From Myxococcales bacterium (lineage in GTDB: Bacteria > Myxococcota_A > Polyangia > Polyangiales > Polyangiaceae), in assembly GCA_016191785.1 (NCBI GenBank), contig JACPVJ010000082.1:1-64000 (forward strand): 64,000 nt of DNA. The letters run 5' to 3'. Below the pieces are notes generated by a model. That model was given only the letters and a program-made list of their open reading frames with translations. It was not told the origin of the DNA and did not search any database. Positions 38,181-46,320 of this stretch are shown here, piece after piece. Each line of letters starts with the position of its first letter. Positions within the stretch are counted from its first letter, which is position 1. The translations under genes were made by a program, and so were the position numbers.

Positions 38181-39275
38181 GTGTCCGACGCGGCGGCGGA
38201 GATCGAGGCGGGCCTCCGGGCGCTCGGAGAGCGTTTTCGGGAGGCCTTCGCCCGCGCGGCCACCGAACAGGACCTGCGCAACGCCAAGGCCGAGGTGCTC
38301 GGCAAGAGCGGCGACCTGACCAAGTTGCTCAAGCTCATGGGCAAGGTGCCCGCCGAGCAGAAGAAGAGCATCGGCGAGCAGGTCAACGCGGTGAAGGCCG
38401 ACGTCGAGTCGGCGTTCGACGCGCGACTCGGGCAGCTCGCCCGGGCGCTGCGCGAGGCCGATCTGACCGCGCGGCCCTTCGATCTCACGCTGCCCGGTCG
38501 CGTTCCGGCGCCCCGCGGGCACTTGCACCCGGTCACCCGCGTCAAGGACGAGATCCTCGACATCTTCCGCTCGCTGGGGTTCGAGATCTCCTGGGGCCCC
38601 GAGATCGATCTCGAGGCGAACAACTTCGAGAAGCTCGGCTTCCCGCCGGATCACCCGGCGACGGACATGCAAGACAGCTTCTGGGTCACGGTCGAGGGCG
38701 GCCGCCCCGACGCCCGGGTCCTGCTCCGCACGCACACCAGCACGGTGCAGGTCCGCGAGATGAGCACCCACACGCCGCCGATGGCCATCGTCAGCGGCGG
38801 CCCGGTGTACCGCCGCGACGACGACGTCACGCACTCGCCGATGTTCCACCAGATCGAGGGCTTCTTGGTGGCCGAGCGGGTGAGCTTTGCCGAGCTCAAG
38901 GGCGTGCTCACCGCCTTCGCAGAGCGCCTCTATGGCCCCGGGACGCCGGTGCGCTTTCGCCCGAGCTACTTCCCGTTCGTCGAGCCGGGTGCCGAGGTGG
39001 ACGTGGGCTGCGTGTTCTGCCACGCGGACAGCGAGCCCGCGGCCGGGCGCGGCCCGCGCGCCAGCTGCCGCGTGTGCAAGGCCACCGGGTGGCTCGAGAT
39101 CTTGGGCTGCGGCATGATCCACCCGGCGGTGTTCGAGCACTGCGGCATCGACGCCGAGAAGTACACGGGCTTCGCCTTTGGCATGGGCGTCGAGCGCGTG
39201 GCCATGCTCCGCTACGGCATTCCCGACATTCGCCTCTTGTTCGAGAACGACCCGCGCTTCTTGGCGCAGTTCTGA
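38181..39275 (+). CDS. pheS: Phenylalanine-tRNA ligase alpha subunit
   Basis: GTG at 38181 gives 364 residues. The N-terminal coiled coil is followed by the class II catalytic core: HPVTRVKDEI, DSFWVT, LLRTHTSTVQVR near 190-202 (motif 2 region), FHQIEGFLV, and GMGVERVAMLRYGIPDIR (motif 3) near the end. Between FRPSYFPFVEPGAEVD and the C-terminus there are CVFC and CRVCKATGW followed by GCGMIHP, that is, a Cys-x2-Cys pair twice, probably a zinc knuckle found in some bacterial lineages. pheT, normally adjacent and required for the active alpha2-beta2 enzyme, is absent: the next gene is on the other strand and unrelated. Confidence 0.97.
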   Translation: MSDAAAEIEAGLRALGERFREAFARAATEQDLRNAKAEVLGKSGDLTKLLKLMGKVPAEQKKSIGEQVNAVKADVESAFDARLGQLARALREADLTARPFDLTLPGRVPAPRGHLHPVTRVKDEILDIFRSLGFEISWGPEIDLEANNFEKLGFPPDHPATDMQDSFWVTVEGGRPDARVLLRTHTSTVQVREMSTHTPPMAIVSGGPVYRRDDDVTHSPMFHQIEGFLVAERVSFAELKGVLTAFAERLYGPGTPVRFRPSYFPFVEPGAEVDVGCVFCHADSEPAAGRGPRASCRVCKATGWLEILGCGMIHPAVFEHCGIDAEKYTGFAFGMGVERVAMLRYGIPDIRLLFENDPRFLAQF

Positions 39276-39315
39276 CTTCCCGACGCACTCCGGCGATGCA
39301 TGGTCCCGGTCAAAC

Positions 39316-39334
39316 GCGCGGCGCCGTGCCGCGC
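39316..39334. terminator. Strong hairpin between converging genes
   Basis: GCGCGGC (39316-39322), loop GCCGT, GCCGCGC (39328-39334) is a perfect 7-bp GC stem in the 64-base gap between pheS and the convergent ABC gene. There is no T-tract, so it may act as a factor-assisted or bidirectional terminator. Confidence 0.5.
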
Positions 39335-39339
39335 ATTCC

Positions 39340-40998
39340 TCACTGTGCGGCGAGCTGCAGGTTCGCGTCGAGCGTCACGACGCGCGTGGCGAGTGCGGCG
39401 ACCTCGGCCTGGTGAGTGACCACCACGATCGTGCGAAGCTTCGAGAGCCCGCGGATGCTTTCGAGGACCCGCGCTCGGGCCCGGTCGTCGAGCCCCTCGG
39501 TGGGCTCGTCCAAGAGCAAGACCGGCAGGTCGGTGGCGAGCGCGCGGGCCAACGCGATCAGGCGTCGCTCACCGCCCGAGAGCGGCAGCCCACCCGGCCC
39601 CACGCGGTCGTGCGCGCGGGCCAAGAGCCGGTCGGCGCCGAGCTCCGCCAGGGCGAGCCGCGCTCGCGCTTCGTCGCCGCACGCGAGGGCCACGTTCTCG
39701 AGGATCGACCCGGTGACGAGCGGCGCTTCTTGCGGAACCCACGCGAATGGACGAGCGGCGGGCCCCACGCCACGGTGGGTCAGCTCCACGCCAGCGTACT
39801 TGGCAATCCCGGTCGCGGGCTCGAGCCCGAGCAGTGTGCGAAGCAGCGTGGTCTTGCCCGACCCGTTCTCGCCGACAATCGCCAAGGTCTGCCCGAGCTC
39901 GAGGGTGACGGTCGTGCGCGGCCCACGACCCCGCGCGCCGAGCTCGTGGAGCTCGAGGACCCCCCGTTTCTCGGCCCACCGGGCGTCATCGCCGGGCACA
40001 GCGCGGGGCGCGCGCTCCGGGAGGCTCACCGCTTCGAGGGCGCGCACGGCGAGAGCGCCGCGGTCGATCCAGGCGCGGGCGTCCCCCAGGTCGCGCAGCG
40101 GGCGGTAGGCCATGAAGCAGACCGCGGCGAAGGCCACCCAGCTTCCATCCCCCAGCGACGCGCCCGACCGCTGAGCGAGCGCCACCGCGCCGACCAGAGC
40201 GAGGGCGCCCAGCACCTCGTTGGCGCCCGAGAGCGCCGCGCGCGACGCTTCGACTCGCGACGCGGATCGCAAGGCCAGCGCTCCGGTGCTCTCGATCGCG
40301 AGGGCGACGCGCCGTGTGGCGCCAAAGGTCCTCCACAGATCGAGGTGGTTCACGAGCGCGTCCACCCCCTCGTGGAGCTCGACCGCGCGGGCCTGAGCGT
40401 TCTCGCTCTCGCGACGGAATTTTCGCCGCAGCGCGGCGAGCCCGAGCCCGAACGGCAAGAGCACCAGGGTGCCAACTCCTGCAAGCCGGGGTGACACCAA
40501 GATCAGACCCAGCGCGATCGGCAGGAGCTGTGCCAGGGCGCGGGCGCCGGCCAGCGCACCATGTACGACAGCGGCCTCGAGCTCGGCGAGCCGCACCGCG
40601 ACGATGGCGAGCACCCGCGGGGCCGCGTCAGGCAAGCCACACTCACTCCAGCGCTCGACGAACCGCCGCCGCCAGGTGAGACCCATTCCTCCCGCAGTTC
40701 TTGCCTGGAAGTACGCCAGCAGCGTAGAGCCCGCGGCCTTGACACCAGCCGCCCCGAGCCCGAAATAGCAGATCTCCAGGAGCCCCAGCCCCTCGCCACT
40801 GGCGCCCGTCGGCCCCGCCAGCGATCGAGTCAACATTCCGGCCGCAAATGCCAGGGCACCGTGCCCGACGCCCGACAGGGCGAGGCTTGCCCCGAGCGCC
40901 AGCACACTGGAGCGGCGCGATGGGACATCACGCCAAATGGCCGTCACGAACTCGCGAATCTTCGCGTGGTTCGAGTTTGCACGGATCGCCTGCTGCAT
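39340..40998 (-). CDS. ABC transporter half-molecule (permease-ATPase fusion)
   Basis: The 552-residue protein combines an N-terminal membrane domain (about 30-310, hydrophobic helices near 33-55, 75-95, 150-180, 265-278) with a C-terminal nucleotide-binding domain. Walker A is GENGSGKT at 376-383, the signature LSGGERR near 468, Walker B LPVLLLDEP near 484-492, and a His-containing switch VVVTHQAE. It is an exporter-type half-transporter that must dimerise. Its substrate is unknown: the short linker and weak membrane-domain similarity suggest neither a typical lipid flippase nor a peptidase-containing exporter. It is divergent from the sigma-factor gene and stands alone. Confidence 0.88.
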   Translation of the reverse strand: MQQAIRANSNHAKIREFVTAIWRDVPSRRSSVLALGASLALSGVGHGALAFAAGMLTRSLAGPTGASGEGLGLLEICYFGLGAAGVKAAGSTLLAYFQARTAGGMGLTWRRRFVERWSECGLPDAAPRVLAIVAVRLAELEAAVVHGALAGARALAQLLPIALGLILVSPRLAGVGTLVLLPFGLGLAALRRKFRRESENAQARAVELHEGVDALVNHLDLWRTFGATRRVALAIESTGALALRSASRVEASRAALSGANEVLGALALVGAVALAQRSGASLGDGSWVAFAAVCFMAYRPLRDLGDARAWIDRGALAVRALEAVSLPERAPRAVPGDDARWAEKRGVLELHELGARGRGPRTTVTLELGQTLAIVGENGSGKTTLLRTLLGLEPATGIAKYAGVELTHRGVGPAARPFAWVPQEAPLVTGSILENVALACGDEARARLALAELGADRLLARAHDRVGPGGLPLSGGERRLIALARALATDLPVLLLDEPTEGLDDRARARVLESIRGLSKLRTIVVVTHQAEVAALATRVVTLDANLQLAAQ

Positions 40999-41331
40999 CT
41001 CGTCCGTAGTTACTGAGAAGAGCGATTACCCCGAACCGCCAGCCCCGTCACCCGCGGCCCCAGCTTTGCATCGAACGTAGCAGGCCCGCCCACACACCAA
41101 ATGAACGAAAGCCCCAAGTCCAGCCCACGCGGTCAGCGTACCCAACGCTTGCGCACAGGCACGGACATTGCAGCCAAAGCCAAACGCCTCGCTCCGTCGC
41201 CCCGCTCCCGAACCTCCGACCCGACCCGGCGTCTCCCACCCGCCGAATCCAAGCCCGCCGCCCACGCCGCTCCCCTGCGTCCAGGGCTCCCCCTCCCTGG
41301 CCGCCGTCTTTCCGAACCGAGGACCACCCCC
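40999..41331. other. 333-base divergent intergenic region upstream of the sigma factor
   Basis: This gap separates the ABC gene start from the chosen sigma-factor start. It has an in-frame ATG at 41101 that could extend the sigma factor by 77 basic, Pro/Ser-rich residues. The base composition there is C-rich and codon use is unlike the rest of the gene, so I regard it as leader. I found no convincing promoter or hairpin. Confidence 0.5.
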
Positions 41332-42702
41332 ATGGCCCAAAACCGCGCCACCGCAGCCGCCGCCGAACCCACCGAAGTCGACGAGTTCGACGAGCAAACC
41401 GACGTGCGCGCGCGCTCGTCGGTCGTGCCGGACGATGCCCCGGAGAGCGAGCTGCGCGCACCCGCCGAGCCCGCGACCGAGACGGCCCCGGCCGCAGAAG
41501 ACAGCTCCGCCGACTCGATGCTCTCGCGCTACTTCCGCGAGATGGCGACCCACCAGGTGATGGGTCCCGACGAAGAGCTGCAGACCGCGCAGCGCGTGGA
41601 GCGCGCCGAGGTGGACCACTGGGCCGCCCTGCTCGCGTATCCGCCCTGCGCGGAGCTGGTCCTCGAGCAGCTGGACGCCGACATCTTGACGGCCGCCGAG
41701 GAAGAGCGCCCGCTGGCGCCGCAGCGCGAAGAGCTGCGCAAGCTGCTGAAGCTGCACCGGAAGCAGCGCTCGAAGTTCCTGGCACCCCAGCAGAAACGCT
41801 GGAACGACCTGTGCGAGAGCCTCGCGCGGGACATCCGACTGGCCGACTCTGATCGCATCTGGATGGCCAACGCGAACCGCGTCGCACGTGAGGTGGTCGA
41901 GCTGCCGACCGAAGACCTGGACCGCCCCGTGCTGCCCGAGTCCGCCGCCTACAAGCGCTTCATCGAGCGCGTGAAGGCGAGCGACGCCGAGCAGCGCACC
42001 GCGAAGAACCGCTTCGTGAAGGCGAACCTGCGGCTCGTGGTCAGCATCGCGCGCCGCTACAACCGCGGCCGGCTGCCGCTGATCGACCTGATCCAAGAGG
42101 GCAACATCGGCCTGATGAAGGCCGTCGAGCGCTTCGACCACACCCGCGGCTATCGCTTCAGCACCTACGCCTCGTGGTGGATTCGCCACGCCATCAGCCG
42201 CGCGCTGGCCGACAAGGGCCGGGCGGTTCGCATCCCGGTGCACATGCTCGACACCTACAACCGCGTGTCGCGCGCGACCCAGACCATCATCGCGCGCACC
42301 GGTCGCGAGCCCACTCCCGAAGAGCTGGAGAAAGAGACCGGCATCCCGAAGGACAAGCTGGACAAGGTGCGGGACCTCTACGCCGACACGCCGTTCTCTC
42401 TGGATCGGCCGGTCGGCGACGAAGACGGGCGCCGTTTCATCGACTTCTTGGTCGAAGAGAACAACCTGTCCCCCTACGACAGCCTGGCCAACCAGAAGTG
42501 GGCCGCCGAGGTGCGCCGTTTGCTCGGCACGCTGACGCCGATCGAGAGCCGGATCATCCGCTGGCGCTTCGGGCTGGACAACGAGGACGAGCTCACGCTG
42601 AAAGAGATCGGCGACAAGTACAACCTGTCGCGCGAGCGCATCCGCCAGCTGCAAGAGCAAGCCATCGGCAAGATCCGGAAGCAGATGCGGGACAACTGGT
42701 AG
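41332..42702 (+). CDS. RpoD-family sigma-70 factor
   Basis: ATG at 41332 gives 456 residues. After an acidic N-terminus comes region 1.2 (SRYFREMATHQVMGPDEE near 63-80), a spacer helix, and regions 2.1-2.4 around RLVVSIARRYNRGRLPLIDL, EGNIGLMKAVERFDHTRGY and STYASWWIRHAISRAL. Region 3 starts at RIPVHMLDTYNRV and region 4.2 has the helix-turn-helix LTLKEIGDKYNLSRERIRQL. It is shorter than a primary RpoD and lacks region 1.1, so it is probably a group 2 or RpoD-like alternative sigma factor. Its core -10 and -35 readers are intact. What it controls is not visible. Confidence 0.9.
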   Translation: MAQNRATAAAAEPTEVDEFDEQTDVRARSSVVPDDAPESELRAPAEPATETAPAAEDSSADSMLSRYFREMATHQVMGPDEELQTAQRVERAEVDHWAALLAYPPCAELVLEQLDADILTAAEEERPLAPQREELRKLLKLHRKQRSKFLAPQQKRWNDLCESLARDIRLADSDRIWMANANRVAREVVELPTEDLDRPVLPESAAYKRFIERVKASDAEQRTAKNRFVKANLRLVVSIARRYNRGRLPLIDLIQEGNIGLMKAVERFDHTRGYRFSTYASWWIRHAISRALADKGRAVRIPVHMLDTYNRVSRATQTIIARTGREPTPEELEKETGIPKDKLDKVRDLYADTPFSLDRPVGDEDGRRFIDFLVEENNLSPYDSLANQKWAAEVRRLLGTLTPIESRIIRWRFGLDNEDELTLKEIGDKYNLSRERIRQLQEQAIGKIRKQMRDNW

Positions 42703-42708
42703 TCGCGG

Positions 42709-43740
42709 TCAGTCCAGCTGATCGCCAACCTCGCCCACGCCCGGCGGGCCGCCCATCGGAACCCGCATCGGCCCCCGGGGGCCCCGTGGACCACGACCCC
42801 GGCGCCCGCGCCCCGCGTCCTCGACCGTGGCGGCGAGCTTGTCGCGCTGCTCGGGCTTGATCACCCCGAGGAGCGCGTTCAGGTACTCGACCTTCTTCTT
42901 GGTCGACTCGCGGTAGCGCTTGGCGTCGGCGCCGAAGTCGAGCTTCGCAGCGCTGAACACGTCTTTGTCGAAGGCGACCAGGAGCGCGTCCATGCGTTTT
43001 TGCATGTCCTCGCGGGCCGCACCCATGCCGTCGCGGCCGATGTCGTGCTTCTCGACGATCGGCTCCGCTTTCTTCTTCTGGTCGGCGTCGAGCCCCAGCT
43101 CGCCAGCCAGCCGTTCGAGCCGCCGCTGGGTACGCTCGGGATCCTTGGCGCGCTCGCTGGCGTCGGGCCGCTTGCCGAAGCGCGCGTCGCGATCGGCCTG
43201 CCGCTTGCGCACGGCCTCGACCAGCGCCTTGCGCTCCGTGGCGTCGAGCGCCTTGTGCAGCGCGTCCAGCGCCTTGACCTCTGCCCCCTTGCGCGCCGCC
43301 GCCACCTGGTCGAGCTCGCCGAGCGACGGCTCGAGCTTCGCCAGCTCGACCTTGCCCGCCTTCACGCCGGCACTCATCGCCTCGTCCAGACGCTTCCTCG
43401 CGTCCGCGTCGGCGGGCTTCGGGTCGCCGAGCTCTTCGCTCAGCGCTTCGACGGTCTTCTTCTTCTCGGCAGCGAGATCGAGCTCGCCGGCTGCCGCCAG
43501 CAGGGTACCCGCGAGCCCCGCCCGCTCGCGGCGTGGGCGGGCGGGCGGCGCGGCGCTGTCGGCGGCCGAGGGCGCGGCGCTCGGGGTCGGCTCGGGCTTC
43601 GCCACGACGGGCTCGCTGGTGCTCGGTGCCGTGGCAGAGGTCGCAGGCGTCGGGCTCGGCGACTTCTCGCAGGCCGGAAGGAGCAAGAGCGCAGAGGTGA
43701 GCAGCAGGGGGGTTCGGAGGATCATGGCGAGGCGCCGCAT
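42709..43740 (-). CDS. Spy/CpxP-like periplasmic lipoprotein
   Basis: ATG at 43740 (or 43725) starts a 343-residue lipoprotein with lipobox LLLLPAC (Cys24). A Pro/Ala/Ser linker follows, then helical segments with repeated Leu/Glu/Lys and a Spy-like pattern near the end: LNALLGVIKPEQRDKLAAT, similar to the LTxxQ motif of CpxP/Spy chaperones, where PEQ replaces TxxQ. The tail is basic and rich in Gly/Arg/Pro (RGRRGRGPRGPRG). A role in binding unfolded envelope proteins or metal is possible but unproven. It converges with the sigma-factor gene six bases away and follows the radical SAM gene. Confidence 0.6.
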   Translation of the reverse strand: MRRLAMILRTPLLLTSALLLLPACEKSPSPTPATSATAPSTSEPVVAKPEPTPSAAPSAADSAAPPARPRRERAGLAGTLLAAAGELDLAAEKKKTVEALSEELGDPKPADADARKRLDEAMSAGVKAGKVELAKLEPSLGELDQVAAARKGAEVKALDALHKALDATERKALVEAVRKRQADRDARFGKRPDASERAKDPERTQRRLERLAGELGLDADQKKKAEPIVEKHDIGRDGMGAAREDMQKRMDALLVAFDKDVFSAAKLDFGADAKRYRESTKKKVEYLNALLGVIKPEQRDKLAATVEDAGRGRRGRGPRGPRGPMRVPMGGPPGVGEVGDQLD

Positions 43741-43763
43741 GATACGCGCCTCGGGCGCGGACG

Positions 43764-45155
43764 CTACTCGGCCAGGACCGCCGGGAGCTCGGGGGGAAAG
43801 GTGTCGTTCAGATAGGCGTCCACGTTCATCAAGCGCTGCGTTCGATACAGCACGCCGGCGAGCGCGAGGGCCTCTCTCGGGCCGATGCTGCGAAACCAGC
43901 TGAGCCACCGCCGGGAGGCGTTGCTCGACGAGAGCACGTTACGCTTCCAGCTCTCGACCATCAGCTCGTAGAACCGACGTCGTCCGAGCCGGGGCTCCCA
44001 GAGCACGTGATGCATGTCGAAGCGCGTGAAGTCGCTCTCAGCGAGCCGCGGCGCTTGCGCTTGGTGAAAGTCGGTGCCCGGCAGCGGAGTAAGCACCGTG
44101 AAGCCGACCCGGTCGAGGCGCAGCCGATCGAGCAGCGCCCAGAGGTCCTCGAAGTCCGACTCGCCATAGTCCGGGTCGATCACGAAATTGCCGGTGACGC
44201 CGAACCCCAGCTCGCGGCAGAGCTGCACGGCCTGCTCGGTGTCGCCCACCGTCGCGTCCTTCTGCAGCTTGGACAGCGCGCGATCGGTGGCGGCCTCGAA
44301 GCCGAAGAACAGATCGAAGCGCTCCGCGAGGGGTCGCCAGGCCTCGAGCACGTCCGCGCTCTTGACCACCGTGTCGGCGCGGGTCTGGGCCAAGAGCCAG
44401 CGCTTCTTCGGCGACCGACCCGCGAGCGCCTGGGCGAGCGCCCGGCTGTGACCCCGCGGGTAGAAGAACAGGTCGTCGATCACGAACACGTCGCCCCCCA
44501 CGGCCTCGAAGTCCTGGCGCACGGCGGTGATGTCCCGCGCGCGGTAGCCCTCGGCCCGGCCGACGGCGCAGAACGAGCAACGGAACGGGCAGCCGCGGCC
44601 GGTCTCGAGCGCCCAGATCGGCGAGCGGTGCACGCACCGGTAGCCCGCGCGGTAGGGCGCGACCCGATCGCGCGCGGGGAGCAGCGCGGGATCGATGCCC
44701 TCGGGATCCTCGCCAGAGCTGGGGCGACCACGCAGGCGAAAGCCGAGCACTCCTTGCAGCGACGCGCCGGTCGCCAAGGCAGAGACCAGACGCGGCACGC
44801 TTCGCTCGCCGGGGCCGAGACCGACCGCATCCACGTCGGGAGTGGCGAAGCTGTCCGGATCAGCGCTGGCGGCGTGCCCGCCGACCATCACGAAGACTCC
44901 GGGCCAGCGCTGCTTCACGCGACGGGCGAGCGCCAACGTCTCGGGGACGTCGAGGGTGTGGATGCACGAGATCCCGATCCAGTCCGGACGCCAGAAGCCA
45001 AGGGTGCGCGTCAGCCGGAGGTCCCGGATCTGGACCTCGTGCCCCTCGCGCTCCAGCGCCGCCGCGAGGTACTCGAGCCCCAGCGGCTCGACTCGAAAGA
45101 ACGGACCGAGACCGAAGCGCTCGCGGGCGCGCGGCCGAAGGAGCAGGGCTCGCAC
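43764..45155 (-). CDS. B12-binding radical SAM enzyme (BchE/HpnR-like)
   Basis: The 463-residue protein has an N-terminal cobalamin-binding-like domain (FRVEPLGLEYLAAALEREGH and VMVGGHAASADPDSF), then a radical SAM domain with the canonical CPFRCSFC cluster motif (Cys-x3-Cys-x2-Cys) near 195-202. C-terminal segments GNFVIDPDYGES, LTPLPGTDFH and a late DMHHVLWEP match the BchE/hopanoid methylase group (HpnR, HpnP). These enzymes methylate unactivated carbons; hopanoid C-3 methylation is one guess, but no hopanoid gene is nearby. Substrate unknown. Confidence 0.82.
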   Translation of the reverse strand: MRALLLRPRARERFGLGPFFRVEPLGLEYLAAALEREGHEVQIRDLRLTRTLGFWRPDWIGISCIHTLDVPETLALARRVKQRWPGVFVMVGGHAASADPDSFATPDVDAVGLGPGERSVPRLVSALATGASLQGVLGFRLRGRPSSGEDPEGIDPALLPARDRVAPYRAGYRCVHRSPIWALETGRGCPFRCSFCAVGRAEGYRARDITAVRQDFEAVGGDVFVIDDLFFYPRGHSRALAQALAGRSPKKRWLLAQTRADTVVKSADVLEAWRPLAERFDLFFGFEAATDRALSKLQKDATVGDTEQAVQLCRELGFGVTGNFVIDPDYGESDFEDLWALLDRLRLDRVGFTVLTPLPGTDFHQAQAPRLAESDFTRFDMHHVLWEPRLGRRRFYELMVESWKRNVLSSSNASRRWLSWFRSIGPREALALAGVLYRTQRLMNVDAYLNDTFPPELPAVLAE

Positions 45156-45172
45156 GCCGGACGGCTAGCACG

Positions 45173-45352
45173 CTACTCGGGTTTCGCGTAGCCGGGCTTG
45201 TCCGGCGGCGGCACGATGGTCTCTTCACCGCCGCTTCCGCTGGGTGCGGGCTGCGGCTTGGCGCCGGTCCCGCCGGCCTTTGGCGCGCCCGCGGACTTGT
45301 CGCAGGCCACGGCCAACATCATCACGCACACCACGAAAATCCAGCGGACCAT
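45173..45352 (-). CDS. 59-residue lipoprotein
   Basis: ATG at 45352 behind GGGAGAACG gives 59 residues: a lipoprotein signal (MVRWIFVVCVMMLAVAC, Cys17) and a 42-residue tail rich in Gly, Pro, Ser and Lys. The frame is open far upstream across the divergent regulator, so that extension is rejected. It is 17 bases ahead of the radical SAM gene on the same strand. The short disordered tail suggests a small envelope lipoprotein of unknown role. Confidence 0.6.
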   Translation of the reverse strand: MVRWIFVVCVMMLAVACDKSAGAPKAGGTGAKPQPAPSGSGGEETIVPPPDKPGYAKPE

Positions 45353-45397
45353 CGGTTCGTTCTCCCAAAGAGGCCAGAGCGGCCGCGTTCGGCCTGG

Positions 45398-45416
45398 CCA
45401 ATCGTGCCACAATTGG
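45398..45416. promoter_or_regulatory. Inverted repeat in front of the FNR-type regulator
   Basis: CCAAT (45398-45402), nine bases, ATTGG (45412-45416): a perfect 5-bp dyad ending 15 bases before the regulator start codon at 45432, in a region of further palindromic GGCC blocks between divergent genes. Candidate operator, possibly autoregulatory. It does not match the classic FNR or CRP half-sites. Confidence 0.35.
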
Positions 45417-45431
45417 GCTCGCGCGCCCTCA

Positions 45432-46076
45432 ATGAACGCCCCGCCGCCGCTCCGTTGCCAAACCTGTGGCTTGGTCCTTCGCTCGGGGACCACGGCTTGC
45501 CCCTTCCGGGACTCGCGCCGGCCGTCCGGAAGCGTGCTCTTGCCCCAGGGCGTGACGCCAGAGGCGGTCATCTACCTGCGCCGCGGACAGGTCGTGCTCA
45601 GCTCGATGGCGGCCTCGGGGGCCGAGGTCTCGTGTGCCGTGCGCGGTCCCGACACCCTGCTGGGCCTCGAGCTCTTGCTGTCTCAGCCGATGCCGTACCA
45701 AGTCTGGGCGCTCACCGACGTCGCGTTTTGCGTGCTCGAGCCGGCGCAGGCCGAGGCGTGGCTCGGCGATCGCACCACCCCCACGGGCGCGGCGCTGATC
45801 TACTCCCTCGAGGAAGCTTCGCGTCGCGTGGGTGAGCGCCAAGCTCTCCAAGGCCCGGCCCGCCGCCGGCTCGCGCGCTTCTTGCTCCAGCAGTCTCAGA
45901 CCGACGCCGGCGGAGAGCCCTTCGAGACCCCGCACGTGGTGCTGGCGAGCATGCTCGGGATGCGACCGGAAACGCTCTCGCGCGCCCTCGCCGATCTGCG
46001 CGCCGCCGGGGCGCTCGCGCGCGGCCGCGCGGTGCGCGTTGCGAGCGAAAGGCGCCTGCGCGAGCTGGCCGAATAG
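45432..46076 (+). CDS. CRP/FNR-family regulator with N-terminal Cys cluster
   Basis: ATG at 45432 gives 214 residues; the longer upstream frame lies over the divergent lipoprotein gene. The N-terminus RCQTCGLVLRSGTTACPF has Cys9, Cys12 and Cys23, with Cys68 (EVSCAVRG) in the sensor domain and Cys100 deeper in. FNR proteins bind a 4Fe-4S cluster with three N-terminal Cys and one internal Cys, so this protein has a comparable, though differently spaced, set. The cyclic-nucleotide-binding-like beta barrel is short. The C-terminal winged helix has the typical LASMLGMRPETLSRALADL recognition region. It lies directly upstream of the alternative complex III genes, so oxygen or redox control of that operon is likely. 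Confidence 0.85.
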   Translation: MNAPPPLRCQTCGLVLRSGTTACPFRDSRRPSGSVLLPQGVTPEAVIYLRRGQVVLSSMAASGAEVSCAVRGPDTLLGLELLLSQPMPYQVWALTDVAFCVLEPAQAEAWLGDRTTPTGAALIYSLEEASRRVGERQALQGPARRRLARFLLQQSQTDAGGEPFETPHVVLASMLGMRPETLSRALADLRAAGALARGRAVRVASERRLRELAE

Positions 46077-46089
46077 GGCCATTTCGGGC

Positions 46090-46118
46090 TTTACATCCGG
46101 GGGGCTTTCTCGGATAAC
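46090..46118 (+). promoter_or_regulatory. Candidate promoter of the respiratory operon
   Basis: TTTACA (46090-46095), 17 bases, GATAAC (46113-46118): 5 of 6 and 4 of 6 consensus matches at ideal spacing. Transcription would start near 46125, giving a leader of about 195 bases before actA. I saw no FNR-type box at the usual -41.5 position. Confidence 0.55.
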
Positions 46119-46320
46119 CTCCGCGCGGGGCGACGGCGGGCGCGAGACGCTGGTGGGGCTCGGTGCGCCCCCGGACCGACGCCCGTCATTTCGCCGGCGG
46201 CCGCGTGTCTCTTCTGTCGCCTTCCATCCCCGCCTCGTGGTACCGGGGGGCGCCCCGATCACCTCCTCGTCCGGTGCCGTGTGTCTCGCACCCCGGGCGA
46301 CCCAGCTCAGGGTCGAATCG

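Noticed and set aside
41101-41331. N-terminal extension of the sigma factor
   Set aside because: Pro/Ser/Arg-rich with codon use unlike the rest of the gene; could still be real, so the start stays uncertain.
45198-45431. N-terminal extension of the FNR-type regulator
   Set aside because: It runs antisense over the small lipoprotein gene and has no conserved content.
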